Positions 49,963 through 59,642 of a DNA stretch of 64,000 nt are shown piece after piece. The position numbers and the translations under genes were made by a program. The notes beneath the pieces are model-generated. The model did no database searches. It had not been told where the DNA came from and saw nothing but the letters and a program-made list of their open reading frames with translations. The DNA is from an uncultured Peptococcaceae bacterium (lineage in GTDB: Bacteria; Bacillota; Peptococcia; Peptococcales; Peptococcaceae): positions 1-64,000 of the forward strand of contig CALJRU010000018.1 in NCBI GenBank assembly GCA_937976375.1, written 5' to 3'. How positions within the stretch are numbered: position 1 is the first letter of the stretch; every line of letters begins with the position of its first letter.

Positions 49963-52581
49963 TTATATCAGCCGCAGCAACAGCGCAGCCATCTGTGCAC
50001 GTGTGGCAATGCCCTGCGGCACCAACGTCGTTTCCGTCATGCCTGCGAGCACGCCTTCCGCACAAGCCCAGGAAACCGCCTCTTCTGCCCAGTCACTGAT
50101 CGCATCAGCATCTTCATAACCACTCAAATCATAACGCGCATCGACATTGACGCCTTGGTAAGCGCTGTAGTTTTGCAGCATCGCTGCCAATTGTTCACGC
50201 GTGACAGCAGCATTCGGCTGGAAACGACCATCATCGAAGCCGTTGACCACGCCTTCCTGCTCGGCCCAGGCAACAGCCATTTCGTACCAATCACCTGAGG
50301 CGACATCAGAGAAATTCGCATCTGAAGCCATCGGGCTGCCCGCCATGCGATGAAGAACGGCTGTGACCATGGCGCGTGTCATCGCCTGATCGGGCGCAAA
50401 GCAATCGGCACTCGTGCCTGTCATCCAGCCATGCGCATAGACATCTGCCACCGCATCGTGATACCAGGCTCCTTCATCCACATCATTAAATGGCAGTACC
50501 ACTTCACTCGGCGGCAGCTCCTCTTCCACTTCTTCTGACGGAACCTCTTCTGGCTCCGATTCCGGAGCCGATGGAACAATCACCGGCGGCGTCAAATGTG
50601 GCAGCGTCAGCGCTTCACGCGTTGTCTCGATTTTATCTTCATCAAACAGACGGCTGCATACGCTGCACGCGTAATGTGCAGCCATGCCTGCAGCATCATA
50701 CGTTGGCGCTACGCGCCCATAGTACTGATAGTCATGATCGCTCAATGCACCATAAGCCTCACCGCATCGTTCGCACTGTGCCTGCGAAATGCACGATGAC
50801 TGACCGCCGTTATGCACACACGCATAACCACATACTGCACACACGCCATTTTGCCAGTCATGCGCTGACTGCTCGACACATGCATCACACTCGGTGCAGT
50901 TTTTCCAATGATGGGTTGCATCTTGCTGCCAGGCCCCAGGAACGTGCTGTGCAAAAACAGCCGTTATCTGGCAATCGTTTTCAAGCGTAAACGTATAGGT
51001 TGCACTGGTGTTTTCGATAGCGTTGCCATCTACTTTCCAGCCCACAAAATGATACCCGTTCTCTGCTTTCGCTTCTAGTGTCACAGACGTCCCCTCTTCA
51101 TAGCAGCCTGCGCCCGAAACCATACCACTTTGCACCGGCTCCACTGCCACGGCCATTTCTGCCATGCCATCATCAATGGTAGATTCCGGCGGATTGCCCG
51201 CAACTTTACCCTTCAGCGTCCCGTTGCCGGTAATAGCACCCTTGTTCATCAACGTGACACCATCCGGCACCGTTAATGCGGAGCCTTCGGGAATCAACAG
51301 AGACTGTCCTTCAGCAATGGTGAGATCGCTTGTGAGTGTCATCTGTCCATAAACACCACCAATATTATTTTCAAAGATAATACCTTTCCACACTTTATGA
51401 TTCTTGCCGCTTGTATCCGCAATGGCTTTTCCCGAATCGTCACCGGAATAGGCAAAGATCGTCGCACAACCATTAGCGCCAGTGCTGAATGTGCTCGTTT
51501 TGCCCTCTGTATATCCACCGCCATCGCCAATGCCATCGCCTGAATCATGCAGAGCTTCTCCTACCGCACCATAAGCCTCTATATAACCACTATTGATAAT
51601 GATGTTTCCACCAGCATAGACACCTCCCGTTCCTATGCTGCCACCCCCACCAATGCCTGCACTACCATAACCACCACTCTGAGTACTACCTCTTGCTACC
51701 ACACATGCATCAGAAATTTGAATAGTACTTTCACCATAGCGCATTTTTCCTGCACCAATGCCTGCGCCACCACCACGTCCAGTTGCATTGATGCTGCCAC
51801 CGGATATTGTAATATCCTGACAGTGTCCACATGCACCACCACCAATTCCAGCACCGCCATGAACACCACCTATCGCAGAAACATTTGCGCTTCCACCAAT
51901 ATTAATGCTGCCACTTTTTCCATTAAAGCCACCACCAATTCCGGCACCACCATAGCTTGGCATTGAAATACCCTCAAACGCAGTTACTAAAGCATCCACA
52001 CAGCCACCCCAAATATTGATGATTCCTCCACTGCCATTGTCTCCTCCACCAATAGCGGCACCATTGCCACCGGCTCGAGCTTCAATAATTCCGCCGTAAA
52101 TAGTAATTTCGCCTGCACTTTCTCCTTTATTTCCACCAATACCAGCAGCATTATTGAACGAACCACCATCCGTCTTTTTTCCAGTTGCTCTTAATTTTCC
52201 TTTAGACTCACTACTCTCTAACGCTTCAGCATAGATGGTAAGACTAGAGCCCGGTGGCACACGAATTCCCAAGTTACAATCTAAGTTACTGCCATTTTCT
52301 AATATTAAATGCACATTTCCACTAACCAACACACGATTACCAATTACCAACGCTTCTGCCGATGGCGGTACAACATACCATCCCTCTGACCAATTCGAGA
52401 ATCCCCTTGTAACTTCAGTATACTCCCCCTGCATTAAAATACCTGTTTTCCATTCACCATTCTCATAATACTCATACGCCACATCACCTTCGCCATCCGC
52501 CCAACTCGCAGCAGGCATCATCATACAAACCATTGCAATACACAGCACCCACGCACAACGTCGCCGCCATCTTCCAGCCAT
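49963..52581 (-). CDS. SLH-domain surface protein with AGIGGG repeats
   Basis: A large secreted cell-wall protein (~872 residues). A signal peptide (RRRCAWVLCIAMVCMMMPAASWA) is followed by about seven repeats rich in GGAGIGGG and SISGG-like beta-helix sequence (residues ~130-350). Then come a B-repeat/Flg_new domain (GYHFVGWKVDG), a Cys-pair-rich segment with several CxxC units (CTECDACVEQ, CAVCGYAC, CERCGEAY, CSVCSRLFDE), a Pro/Glu-rich spacer, and three C-terminal SLH motifs (FNDVDEGAWYHDAV, FSDVASGDWYEMAV, ADAISDWAEEAV) that bind pyruvylated wall polymers. The ATG at 52581 follows GAAAGGTGAGG; the frame from 52590 is open but adds nothing. It is probably an adhesin. Confidence 0.9.
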   Translation of the reverse strand: MAGRWRRRCAWVLCIAMVCMMMPAASWADGEGDVAYEYYENGEWKTGILMQGEYTEVTRGFSNWSEGWYVVPPSAEALVIGNRVLVSGNVHLILENGSNLDCNLGIRVPPGSSLTIYAEALESSESKGKLRATGKKTDGGSFNNAAGIGGNKGESAGEITIYGGIIEARAGGNGAAIGGGDNGSGGIINIWGGCVDALVTAFEGISMPSYGGAGIGGGFNGKSGSINIGGSANVSAIGGVHGGAGIGGGACGHCQDITISGGSINATGRGGGAGIGAGKMRYGESTIQISDACVVARGSTQSGGYGSAGIGGGGSIGTGGVYAGGNIIINSGYIEAYGAVGEALHDSGDGIGDGGGYTEGKTSTFSTGANGCATIFAYSGDDSGKAIADTSGKNHKVWKGIIFENNIGGVYGQMTLTSDLTIAEGQSLLIPEGSALTVPDGVTLMNKGAITGNGTLKGKVAGNPPESTIDDGMAEMAVAVEPVQSGMVSGAGCYEEGTSVTLEAKAENGYHFVGWKVDGNAIENTSATYTFTLENDCQITAVFAQHVPGAWQQDATHHWKNCTECDACVEQSAHDWQNGVCAVCGYACVHNGGQSSCISQAQCERCGEAYGALSDHDYQYYGRVAPTYDAAGMAAHYACSVCSRLFDEDKIETTREALTLPHLTPPVIVPSAPESEPEEVPSEEVEEELPPSEVVLPFNDVDEGAWYHDAVADVYAHGWMTGTSADCFAPDQAMTRAMVTAVLHRMAGSPMASDANFSDVASGDWYEMAVAWAEQEGVVNGFDDGRFQPNAAVTREQLAAMLQNYSAYQGVNVDARYDLSGYEDADAISDWAEEAVSWACAEGVLAGMTETTLVPQGIATRAQMAALLLRLI

Positions 52582-52713
52582 CGTCCTCACCTTTCTTTCA
52601 TGATCTTACACACGAACAACGTATTACATCCAGTATAGCGTACTCTTTAAGTGGACGATAGTCTTTTTAACAGATACATTTGTAATTGATGGTGTTTATA
52701 GGTTCTCCCAATA

Positions 52714-52747
52714 AAAAAGAGAACCTTGCAATCAAGGTTCTCTTTTT
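52714..52747 (-). terminator. Terminator of corA
   Basis: A 15-bp perfect stem AAAAAGAGAACCTTG/CAAGGTTCTCTTTTT (52714-52728 with 52733-52747), loop CAAT. Confidence 0.88.
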
Positions 52748-52754
52748 GTGGCTC

Positions 52755-53603
52755 TCACAGCCATTTCTTATGTTTGAAGTACCAAAACAGCCCAACGACA
52801 ATGAGAATACTGACGACTATAACCGCTGGATAGCCGTAACGCCAGTGAAGTTCGGGCATATCGGTGAAGTTCATGCCGTACCAGCCGACGAGCAACGTCA
52901 GCGGAAGGAAAATGGTGGTAATAATCGTAAATACTTTCATAAGGTCGTTCTGCTGGATGGACAGCTGCGACTGATAGGCATCCTGCATTTGATCAACGAT
53001 GGACTGCAGATTCTGCACTTTGCTGGAATAACGGTCGGTACGGGCATCAAGAATCGAAAGACGATCAAGGATAGTCTGCGAGAAGAACGGTGCATCATCA
53101 AGAAGCATGTCATCGAAAACAATGTTGATCTGTTCGTAATAACGTTTCAAACGCACGAGCTCGCGGCGTTTGGCGACGATGGCGTCCAGGGTGTTTGCCA
53201 GCTTGCCTGAAAGTATGCTGGTCATGATGCCATCGAGCTGGTCTTCAATCTTTTCCAAATAATCCATATCACCGCGGAACAGCTGAATGAAGAAGCGATA
53301 CAAGCACTGTTCATTGGAAAGCGTTGGCGGTGTATTGTCGATGGCTTTCATCGCGTTGCAACAATATTGATAGGCACTGTCGTTCTTACAGATGAAAAAC
53401 AAATCCTCTTGATCCATGTATATTAGAATGCGAAATAATTTTTCAATGTCACTATGAATATTGTACCAATCAAAAGAGAAAAGCGCGAATCCGCCAAAAT
53501 TGCTGAAACCTTCGATCTGTGCTTCACGAATAATCCGCAGAGATTCTGGCTGCAGCTGATCCTGCCAATCGGGTAAATCGTCCAGCATGATGACGTGTTG
53601 CAT
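52755..53603 (-). CDS. corA: CorA-family magnesium/divalent cation transporter
   Basis: A 282-residue CorA-type channel. A soluble N-terminal domain precedes a long helix and two C-terminal membrane helices; the periplasmic signature GMN is in LLVGWYGMNFTDMPELHWRYG and the second helix ends FWYFKHKKWL. It is shorter than E. coli CorA (316), typical for Gram-positive forms. Start ATG at 53603 after AAAGGAGG. It is closely followed by the FAD protein gene on the same strand, so the two may be co-transcribed. Confidence 0.93.
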   Translation of the reverse strand: MQHVIMLDDLPDWQDQLQPESLRIIREAQIEGFSNFGGFALFSFDWYNIHSDIEKLFRILIYMDQEDLFFICKNDSAYQYCCNAMKAIDNTPPTLSNEQCLYRFFIQLFRGDMDYLEKIEDQLDGIMTSILSGKLANTLDAIVAKRRELVRLKRYYEQINIVFDDMLLDDAPFFSQTILDRLSILDARTDRYSSKVQNLQSIVDQMQDAYQSQLSIQQNDLMKVFTIITTIFLPLTLLVGWYGMNFTDMPELHWRYGYPAVIVVSILIVVGLFWYFKHKKWL

Positions 53604-53615
53604 GATGAACCTCCT

Positions 53616-55208
53616 TTAATCTGCACGGAACGTGCGAATGACCTGCTCTGCACAAGCAATGCCATCAATGGCGGAGCTGACAATGCCGCCCGCATAGCCT
53701 GCACCTTCACCAATCGGATAAACACCATGCAGGTTCAAACTTTCTCGGGTCCATTTATCACGCAGCAAGCGAACGGGCGATGAGGAGCGTGTCTCCACAC
53801 CAGTGAGTACCGCATCAGGCCGGTCAAAACCATGCAAGCGTTGAGACATGCCGCCAATGGCTGCACGCAGGCTGTCGGTCAGAACATTAGGATAGAGTCT
53901 GCTAAGGTCGCTCAGCACATACCCCGGACGCACGCTTGGCTCTACACTGCCAAGGGCTGTAGTCGCAGACCCACGCAGAAAATCGCCTACGGTTTGTACT
54001 GGTGCTTTATACCCTCCACCGCCAAGCGCATAGCATGCTGTTTCAATGCGTTCCTGAAAAAGAATCCCATCAAGGATGCCACTTCCGAAGTCTTCTGGTC
54101 CCACGTTCACAAGCAGCGCACTGTTGGCGTTGACCATGTCGCGCGCATGATAACTCATCCCATTGACAACAAGCCGCTCCGCTTCACTGGCCGCGGCCAC
54201 CACTTGCCCGCCGGGACACATGCAGAAGGTGTAACAGCCGCGATCACGCACATCGTCGTGCCACGTCAACTGATAGCTGGCAGCGCCCAAGCGAGGATGC
54301 CCTGCATATTCTCGATACTGGGTGCGGTCAATAAAGGTTTGTGGATGCTCGATGCGAAAGCCCACCGCAAAAGGTTTCGCTTCCATGGCCATGCCCTGAC
54401 TGTGCAGCGTGCGGAAAAGCGGACGGCTGCTGTGGCCAAGGGCCAAGAGTATCACATTGCTGTAGAAATTGCCGGCATTTGTCGCAACACCCTGCACAGC
54501 GTCATGATCCAGCAGCAGCTGCTGCACCGTAACTCCGAAGCGCACCTCTCCGCCATTGGCAATGATGCGCTCGCGCATAGAAACAATGACGTCTTTTAAC
54601 AGATCGGTGCCAATGTGCGGCTTGGCTTGATAGGTGATCTCCTCTGGCGCACCATGCGCAGCAAAGATGGCGTTAACCTTGTGACCAAGCGGATTTTTGC
54701 TGCGGCTGGTGAGTTTGCCATCGGAAAAAGTACCAGCGCCGCCTTCACCAAACTGCACATTGCTGGAAAGATCCAGCGTGCCATCCTGCCAGAAGCGGTC
54801 CACCTGCGCCGTGCGTTCCGGCACCGCCTGCCCCTGCTCCAGCAGGAGCGGTGCATAGCCATGTTCTGCCAGTGTATAGGCGGCAAACAATCCTGCTGGA
54901 CCTGCACCCACAACAATAGGGCGCCCATTTAAAGGTTGATCCCCTGGTTCCAATGGGGCTTCGGCTTGTTCTGGACGCCAGCTTATATTCTTATCACGCA
55001 AAGCACGCAGTTTTTTCTCACTCAAAGGTGCATCCACAGACACTTGATAACTAAAGCGAGGTGTTTCACGCCGACGCGCATCGAGAGATTCTTTGAGAAT
55101 GGTATAAGAAAATCCATCTTCGGGAAGCCGCAAACGCTCTGCGATCTTTTGACGCAGCGAAGCTATTGGCTCATCAATGTCGAGATGGAGTTGATTGATA
55201 ATGATCAT
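53616..55208 (-). CDS. FAD-dependent oxidoreductase, COG2509-like
   Basis: A 530-residue FAD-binding protein. An N-terminal ~90-residue domain (FSYTILKESLDARRRETPRF) precedes the dinucleotide fold VVGAGPAGLFAAYTLAEHG, with the family block SSNVQFGEGGAGTFSDGKLTSR and the C-terminal YPIGEGAGYAGGIVSSAIDG. This is the uncharacterised FAD-dependent dehydrogenase family (COG2509) rather than succinate dehydrogenase. The ATG at 55208 follows AAAGGAGAGAACG and is chosen over the frame from 55262. The function is not known; it may act on tRNA or a metabolite. Confidence 0.85.
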   Translation of the reverse strand: MIIINQLHLDIDEPIASLRQKIAERLRLPEDGFSYTILKESLDARRRETPRFSYQVSVDAPLSEKKLRALRDKNISWRPEQAEAPLEPGDQPLNGRPIVVGAGPAGLFAAYTLAEHGYAPLLLEQGQAVPERTAQVDRFWQDGTLDLSSNVQFGEGGAGTFSDGKLTSRSKNPLGHKVNAIFAAHGAPEEITYQAKPHIGTDLLKDVIVSMRERIIANGGEVRFGVTVQQLLLDHDAVQGVATNAGNFYSNVILLALGHSSRPLFRTLHSQGMAMEAKPFAVGFRIEHPQTFIDRTQYREYAGHPRLGAASYQLTWHDDVRDRGCYTFCMCPGGQVVAAASEAERLVVNGMSYHARDMVNANSALLVNVGPEDFGSGILDGILFQERIETACYALGGGGYKAPVQTVGDFLRGSATTALGSVEPSVRPGYVLSDLSRLYPNVLTDSLRAAIGGMSQRLHGFDRPDAVLTGVETRSSSPVRLLRDKWTRESLNLHGVYPIGEGAGYAGGIVSSAIDGIACAEQVIRTFRAD

Positions 55209-55328
55209 GACGTTCTCTCCTTTTCTGCTTTTATTGTAGCCGAGAAATGCGTATGCCGTCAATGAATGGGTGCAGAGCGCGCGCCGTTGTGCTATACTAA
55301 GGGCATATCCTCGAAAGGAGCTTCATGA

Positions 55329-56576
55329 ATGGACAACATCATTAAAAATAAAGACAAACGCTTTTTGCCGGTGCTCCTCGGCACCGACGCCAATTGCTAC
55401 GGCATGGCACGCAATTTTCACCAGGCCTATGGCATCAAGTCTCTGGCACTGGGTAAAATTCCACTGCTTGAAACGCGTCACAGCAAGATCGTGCAGGTAC
55501 ACACCACACCGGATTTTGACACCGACGAGGTTTTCTTGAAAGTGCTCGACGATGTCGCCAATACCTACGCACCAATCTACAAAAATTTGATTCTCATCGC
55601 CTGCGGCGACCGCTATACCGAACTGCTCTGCACCCACAAGGAAACCCTCAGCGATCGCTTTATTGTGCCTTATATCGACTTATCCCTCAAGAACAAGCTC
55701 GAAAACAAGGAAGATTTCTATAACATCTGTGAAGAATATGGGCTGGATTATCCATCCACCGTCATGCTGCACAAGGACTCCCAGCCTCCATTCGATTTGC
55801 CATTTGATTACCCAATCGCTGTCAAAGCCAGCGATTCCATCGAATATGTGGCACTCGATTTCCCTGGCAAAAAGAAATCCTACAAGGCCAACTCACCGGC
55901 AGAATTGGAAGAAATCTTCCATGATATCTACAACGCTGGCTACACCGGCACCCTGATTGTTCAGGATTTCATTCCTGGCGACGACGCCGCCATGTATGTG
56001 CTTAATTCCTATTCGGATGCCAATGGTAAAGTGCAGGCTATGTGCCTTGGTCATTGCGTGCTTGAAGACTACACGCCAGCCGGCATTGGCAACTATAACG
56101 CCATCATCCAGGAAGGCATTCAAGAAGTGTACGACAAATACCAGGCGTTCTTGGAAGCCATCGGCTTCGTTGGCTTCTCCAACTTTGATATCAAATACGA
56201 TGAACGCGATGGCCGCTACAAAGTATTTGAAATCAACATCCGCCAGGGGCGTTCCAGTTTCTTCACAACTGTCAGCGGCTGCAACATGGTAGAATACCTT
56301 GTTCGTGATCGTATTCAAAACAAGCACACATCCCAAGTGCATTATCACAACGCACCGGCACTCTGGCTTCATGTGCCAACCCGCCTGGTGCTCGACTACG
56401 CACCAGAGCGCACACTGCCACAGATTCGCCGCCTGATGAACGAACACAAAACCGACTGCACCTTGCTCTATGAAAAAGACATGACCCTCTATCGCCGCAT
56501 TATGATCAATCGCTTCTACCACCAGCAATGGCAGCGCTATAAAGACTGGTTCAACAAGCGTTCAATCAACGATTAA
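55329..56576 (+). CDS. ATP-grasp carboxylate-amine ligase
   Basis: A 415-residue ATP-grasp enzyme, similar in plan to D-aspartate ligases that build peptidoglycan cross-bridges. The substrate-binding front half has GTDANCYGMARNFHQAYG, the ATP-grasp core has YPIAVKASDS and GTLIVQDFIPGDDAAMYVLN, and the Mg/catalytic loop is FEINIRQGRSSFFT. The specific amino-acid substrate is not determinable; asparagine/aspartate bridge ligase is one option, tRNA-independent amino-acid ligase another. Start ATG at 55329. It is followed after 31 bases by a CBS-domain gene, so they may form an operon. Confidence 0.8.
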   Translation: MDNIIKNKDKRFLPVLLGTDANCYGMARNFHQAYGIKSLALGKIPLLETRHSKIVQVHTTPDFDTDEVFLKVLDDVANTYAPIYKNLILIACGDRYTELLCTHKETLSDRFIVPYIDLSLKNKLENKEDFYNICEEYGLDYPSTVMLHKDSQPPFDLPFDYPIAVKASDSIEYVALDFPGKKKSYKANSPAELEEIFHDIYNAGYTGTLIVQDFIPGDDAAMYVLNSYSDANGKVQAMCLGHCVLEDYTPAGIGNYNAIIQEGIQEVYDKYQAFLEAIGFVGFSNFDIKYDERDGRYKVFEINIRQGRSSFFTTVSGCNMVEYLVRDRIQNKHTSQVHYHNAPALWLHVPTRLVLDYAPERTLPQIRRLMNEHKTDCTLLYEKDMTLYRRIMINRFYHQQWQRYKDWFNKRSIND

Positions 56577-56607
56577 TCATTGCCTGACCTAGAAAGGAGA
56601 AATTTCT

Positions 56608-57099
56608 ATGAACAAGACCATCTCTGACATCATGATCAAAAATCCGATCACCATCGCCGAAAACGCCACTGTCCAAGATGCCATCGACCTTTTCAGCTAT
56701 TACCGCATCGGCTGCCTGCCAGTGGTCGACCCTGCCGGACATCTTGTTTCTTTTCTCAGCGATGGCGACATCATCGGCTTCATTGCCCGCCGCACCAAGC
56801 AGCAAGATCGCATTCCACAGATCTTCCACGCGACCATTTACGAAGCAGATGATTACTACAAGCGTGATGAAGAGATCATGAAAGAACTTGAAGAAATTTC
56901 CGTCATGTACACGGCCACGAAGAAAGTTCAATTTGCCTATGAAGATGACAATCTGGCAGAAATTGCGACCCTTATGGACGATCGTCGTTTAAAACACGTT
57001 CCTGTTGTAGAACGTGACACCAACAAATTGATCGGCTTGCTTGCTCGCCGTGATATCATCCTCGCCTTCTTCGACAGTGTCGTCAACGAGAACAAATAA
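56608..57099 (+). CDS. Paired CBS-domain protein
   Basis: A 163-residue protein of two CBS modules: first ISDIMIKNPITIAENATVQD through HLVSFLSDGDIIGFI, second with VQFAYEDDNLAEIATLMDDR and IGLLARRDIILAFF. CBS pairs bind adenosine nucleotides and regulate partner enzymes. It has no catalytic domain, so it probably regulates the adjacent ATP-grasp enzyme or another target. The start ATG at 56608 follows AAAGGAGAAAT. The terminator at 57111 closes the unit. Confidence 0.9.
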   Translation: MNKTISDIMIKNPITIAENATVQDAIDLFSYYRIGCLPVVDPAGHLVSFLSDGDIIGFIARRTKQQDRIPQIFHATIYEADDYYKRDEEIMKELEEISVMYTATKKVQFAYEDDNLAEIATLMDDRRLKHVPVVERDTNKLIGLLARRDIILAFFDSVVNENK

Positions 57100-57110
57100 T
57101 TGAACACACA

Positions 57111-57142
57111 AAAAGGGCCACCGATTTTTCGGTGGTCCTTTT
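57111..57142. terminator. Bidirectional terminator
   Basis: AAAAGGGCCACCGA (57111-57124) pairs with TCGGTGGTCCTTTT (57129-57142), one G-T pair, loop TTTT. It lies between the CBS gene and the convergent opine-dehydrogenase gene. Confidence 0.88.
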
Positions 57143-57167
57143 GTCTTATTCCATACAACGATACCTG

Positions 57168-58277
57168 TTAAACCATGGCTTCGAGGTCTTCAACACTCTT
57201 AGCATCGCCCATCCCGAGACTCTTTAAGGTCAGCCCATCTTCGAAGAAATCACGACGCAGGATCGTGTTGCCAATGGTGATGACTGCATCAATGTTTGGT
57301 GTTGGCACCCCGGCAACGCGGCCAAGATTGGACCAAAGCACAAGCCCATCAGAGATGTCCTCTGTGAAATAGCGGCTGTTGACGTGAGCAGGTCCCTTAA
57401 TCTTGGAGAAGACTTCACTGTGATTGAACAAGTGCTGCAAGGTTTCATCCTTGTTGTCGAAGTAGCCGCGATTATAACGGCTCTCAACAGCATCTTCAAG
57501 CTCGAAACCAAAAGCACGGCCAATAGCCAAACGTTCACCTTCGATGGCACGCATCAGGCGAACCGTATGTTCCGTGACCCCTTCTACATAGTAATAGAAT
57601 TCGCCGCCAGAATAGTCAATGCGCCCAGCATTCAGCAGGCATGGCCCTGGATGCACTTCCGGATTGCCATTTTCCAAGGTGGTTTCCCAAATGTTTTCTG
57701 CAATAACCATGCCATCATACAGCTGGCTGCACACATCATACAATTCCTGCGTGTCTTCCTTTGGATACGCAGCAAAATAGGTTTTCTTAACGCGAAGATA
57801 CAATTCTACAATCCCTTCACGTGCCATGCCGCGCGTGCCATAAGTCAGGGTGTTCAATTCACAGAGTTTAAATTTCTTGTTGATGCCCATGGCTTTGGCT
57901 TTGTTTGCAAACCGCACACAGCTCATAGCTGCGGCAGCGTTGAAGAAAATGACCTGGTCTTCGCCCACAATCGGCGCAAGCAGTTCTGCATAGTCATCAA
58001 CTGCATAACCTGGCACGGTAATCATCAGAACCTGCGCATCTTTGATGGCTTCTTCCATGTCGATGGTATAGTTGGTGATTGGAACAAAAACTTCTTTTGG
58101 TGGTTCGGCATTGGGTTCCTGCAAGAGCAGCCCGCCACGATTGATCAGCCCTTCGAACTGATACTCACGGGTTGGCCATGTGAATAAGCTGATATCAAAT
58201 CCACGTTCGGCAAGATCGGCTGCTGCAGTCAGGCCACCATTACCGGCACCTAAAATCGCTACTTTTTTTACTTCCAT
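57168..58277 (-). CDS. NAD/NADP octopine/nopaline dehydrogenase-like protein 1
   Basis: A 369-residue opine-dehydrogenase-family enzyme, which reductively condenses an amino acid with a 2-oxoacid, or the reverse. The N-terminal NAD(P) motif is VAILGAGNGGLTAAADLAERG; the C-terminal catalytic domain has NPEVHPGPCLLNAG (His-Pro-Gly-Pro) and TPNIDAVITIGN. It is very similar in length and sequence to the next gene, so the two are tandem duplicates. Start ATG at 58277. Possible products are opines or a metallophore; no nicotianamine-synthase-like gene is nearby. Confidence 0.88.
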   Translation of the reverse strand: MEVKKVAILGAGNGGLTAAADLAERGFDISLFTWPTREYQFEGLINRGGLLLQEPNAEPPKEVFVPITNYTIDMEEAIKDAQVLMITVPGYAVDDYAELLAPIVGEDQVIFFNAAAAMSCVRFANKAKAMGINKKFKLCELNTLTYGTRGMAREGIVELYLRVKKTYFAAYPKEDTQELYDVCSQLYDGMVIAENIWETTLENGNPEVHPGPCLLNAGRIDYSGGEFYYYVEGVTEHTVRLMRAIEGERLAIGRAFGFELEDAVESRYNRGYFDNKDETLQHLFNHSEVFSKIKGPAHVNSRYFTEDISDGLVLWSNLGRVAGVPTPNIDAVITIGNTILRRDFFEDGLTLKSLGMGDAKSVEDLEAMV

Positions 58278-58361
58278 TCATTTTCCTCCTTGAAACAGTT
58301 TTCGTTAGTATAACATTTTCTTGCTAAAAACATGTTCAGAATAAATGAAAAATTCCAAAAA

Positions 58362-59471
58362 TCAAACATCTTTTAAGAGATCGTTGATAGATGTTGCATC
58401 TTCATACCCCAATTTATCGAGGGTCAAACCAACTTTTCTGAAATCGATCTGTAATAAAGAACCGCCCAAGGTAATGACTGCATCAATATTCGGTGTTGGC
58501 ACACCGGCCAATCGGCCAAGATCGGACCAAAGCACCAACCCATCAGAGATATCTTCGGTAAAATAACGCGACGTGATGGAAGTCGGCCCTTTAATCTTCG
58601 TAAACACTTCGCTGTGATTGAACAGCGACTGTAAATCATCCTTATCGTTGTCAAAATAGCCACGTCTGTAGCGGCTTTCCACCGCATCTTCCAGTTCAAA
58701 GCCAAAGGCCCGACCAATTGCCATGCGTTCTTTCTCAATAGCGTGAAGAACATTAATGGTATGTTCTGTAATGCCTTCACGATACAGCCAGAACTCACCA
58801 TGACAATATTCAATATGACCAGCACTCAAAAGGCATGGACCAGGATGCACTTCTGGATTGCCATTTTCCAGGGTGGTCTCCCAAATATCACGCGCAGCCA
58901 CAAGTCCTGGGTATAATTGAATGCAAGCTTCTAAGCATTCCTGAGTGTTTTCTTTTGGATACGCTGCCAGAAATAGTTTCTTTACACGCAAGGACAATTC
59001 AACACGCGCTTCGTCAGGATAAACACGGGTGCCATATGAAAGAGAATTGGCTTCACAAACTTTGAACGGTGTCGTGATGCCCAGTGCCCGCGCCTTGCGC
59101 GTGAATCTCACACAGCCCATGGCAGCTGCACCATTAAAGAAAATAATCTGATCTTCTCTTACAACTGGCGCCAACACTTCTGCAAAACGATCCACTGCAT
59201 ACCCAGGCACCACCAACATGATCACCTGTGCATCACGAACCGCTTCTTCGATGTCCGACGTCACCTGCGTGAATGGAACAAAAACATCTTTTGGTGGTTC
59301 TTCATTAGGTTCCTGTAAACGAAACCCACCATTTTGTCGAATGCCCTCCAGATCCTTGGCAAAATCTGGCAGTTCATACAACCAAACATTAAATCCGCGT
59401 TCTGTGAATTCGGCAGCTGCAGTCATTCCACCATTACCAGCACCGAGGACAGCAACGTTTCTTAGTTCCAT
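58362..59471 (-). CDS. NAD/NADP octopine/nopaline dehydrogenase-like protein 2
   Basis: A 369-residue paralogue of the preceding gene, with the same motifs: VAVLGAGNGGMTAAAEFTERG at the cofactor fold, NPEVHPGPCLLSAGHIEY at the catalytic His, and TPNIDAVITLGG. The N-terminal halves differ more than the C-terminal ones (VWLYELPDFAKDLEGIRQNG replaces ISLFTWPTREYQFEGLINRG), suggesting different 2-oxoacid or amino-acid preference. It is transcribed first, with an 84-base gap before the other copy. Confidence 0.88.
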   Translation of the reverse strand: MELRNVAVLGAGNGGMTAAAEFTERGFNVWLYELPDFAKDLEGIRQNGGFRLQEPNEEPPKDVFVPFTQVTSDIEEAVRDAQVIMLVVPGYAVDRFAEVLAPVVREDQIIFFNGAAAMGCVRFTRKARALGITTPFKVCEANSLSYGTRVYPDEARVELSLRVKKLFLAAYPKENTQECLEACIQLYPGLVAARDIWETTLENGNPEVHPGPCLLSAGHIEYCHGEFWLYREGITEHTINVLHAIEKERMAIGRAFGFELEDAVESRYRRGYFDNDKDDLQSLFNHSEVFTKIKGPTSITSRYFTEDISDGLVLWSDLGRLAGVPTPNIDAVITLGGSLLQIDFRKVGLTLDKLGYEDATSINDLLKDV

Positions 59472-59599
59472 AAATAATCCTCCAAACTTTTTTGGTTTTA
59501 ACAGTCATTCAACAATTACTTTTATCTTTATAAAAAGAATATTTTATATGTTAATTATACCATACTTTCTAATCGTTTTGTATCCCGAAATACATAAAA

Positions 59600-59638
59600 A
59601 ATCGGCCGCCAGTGAAATTTTTTCACTGACAGCCGATT
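59600..59638 (-). terminator. Terminator of the nitroreductase gene
   Basis: AATCGGC and CAGTGAAA pair with TTTCACTG and GCCGATT (two stems separated by a small internal loop), with a minus-strand T6 run. Confidence 0.8.
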
Positions 59639-59642
59639 CTTA

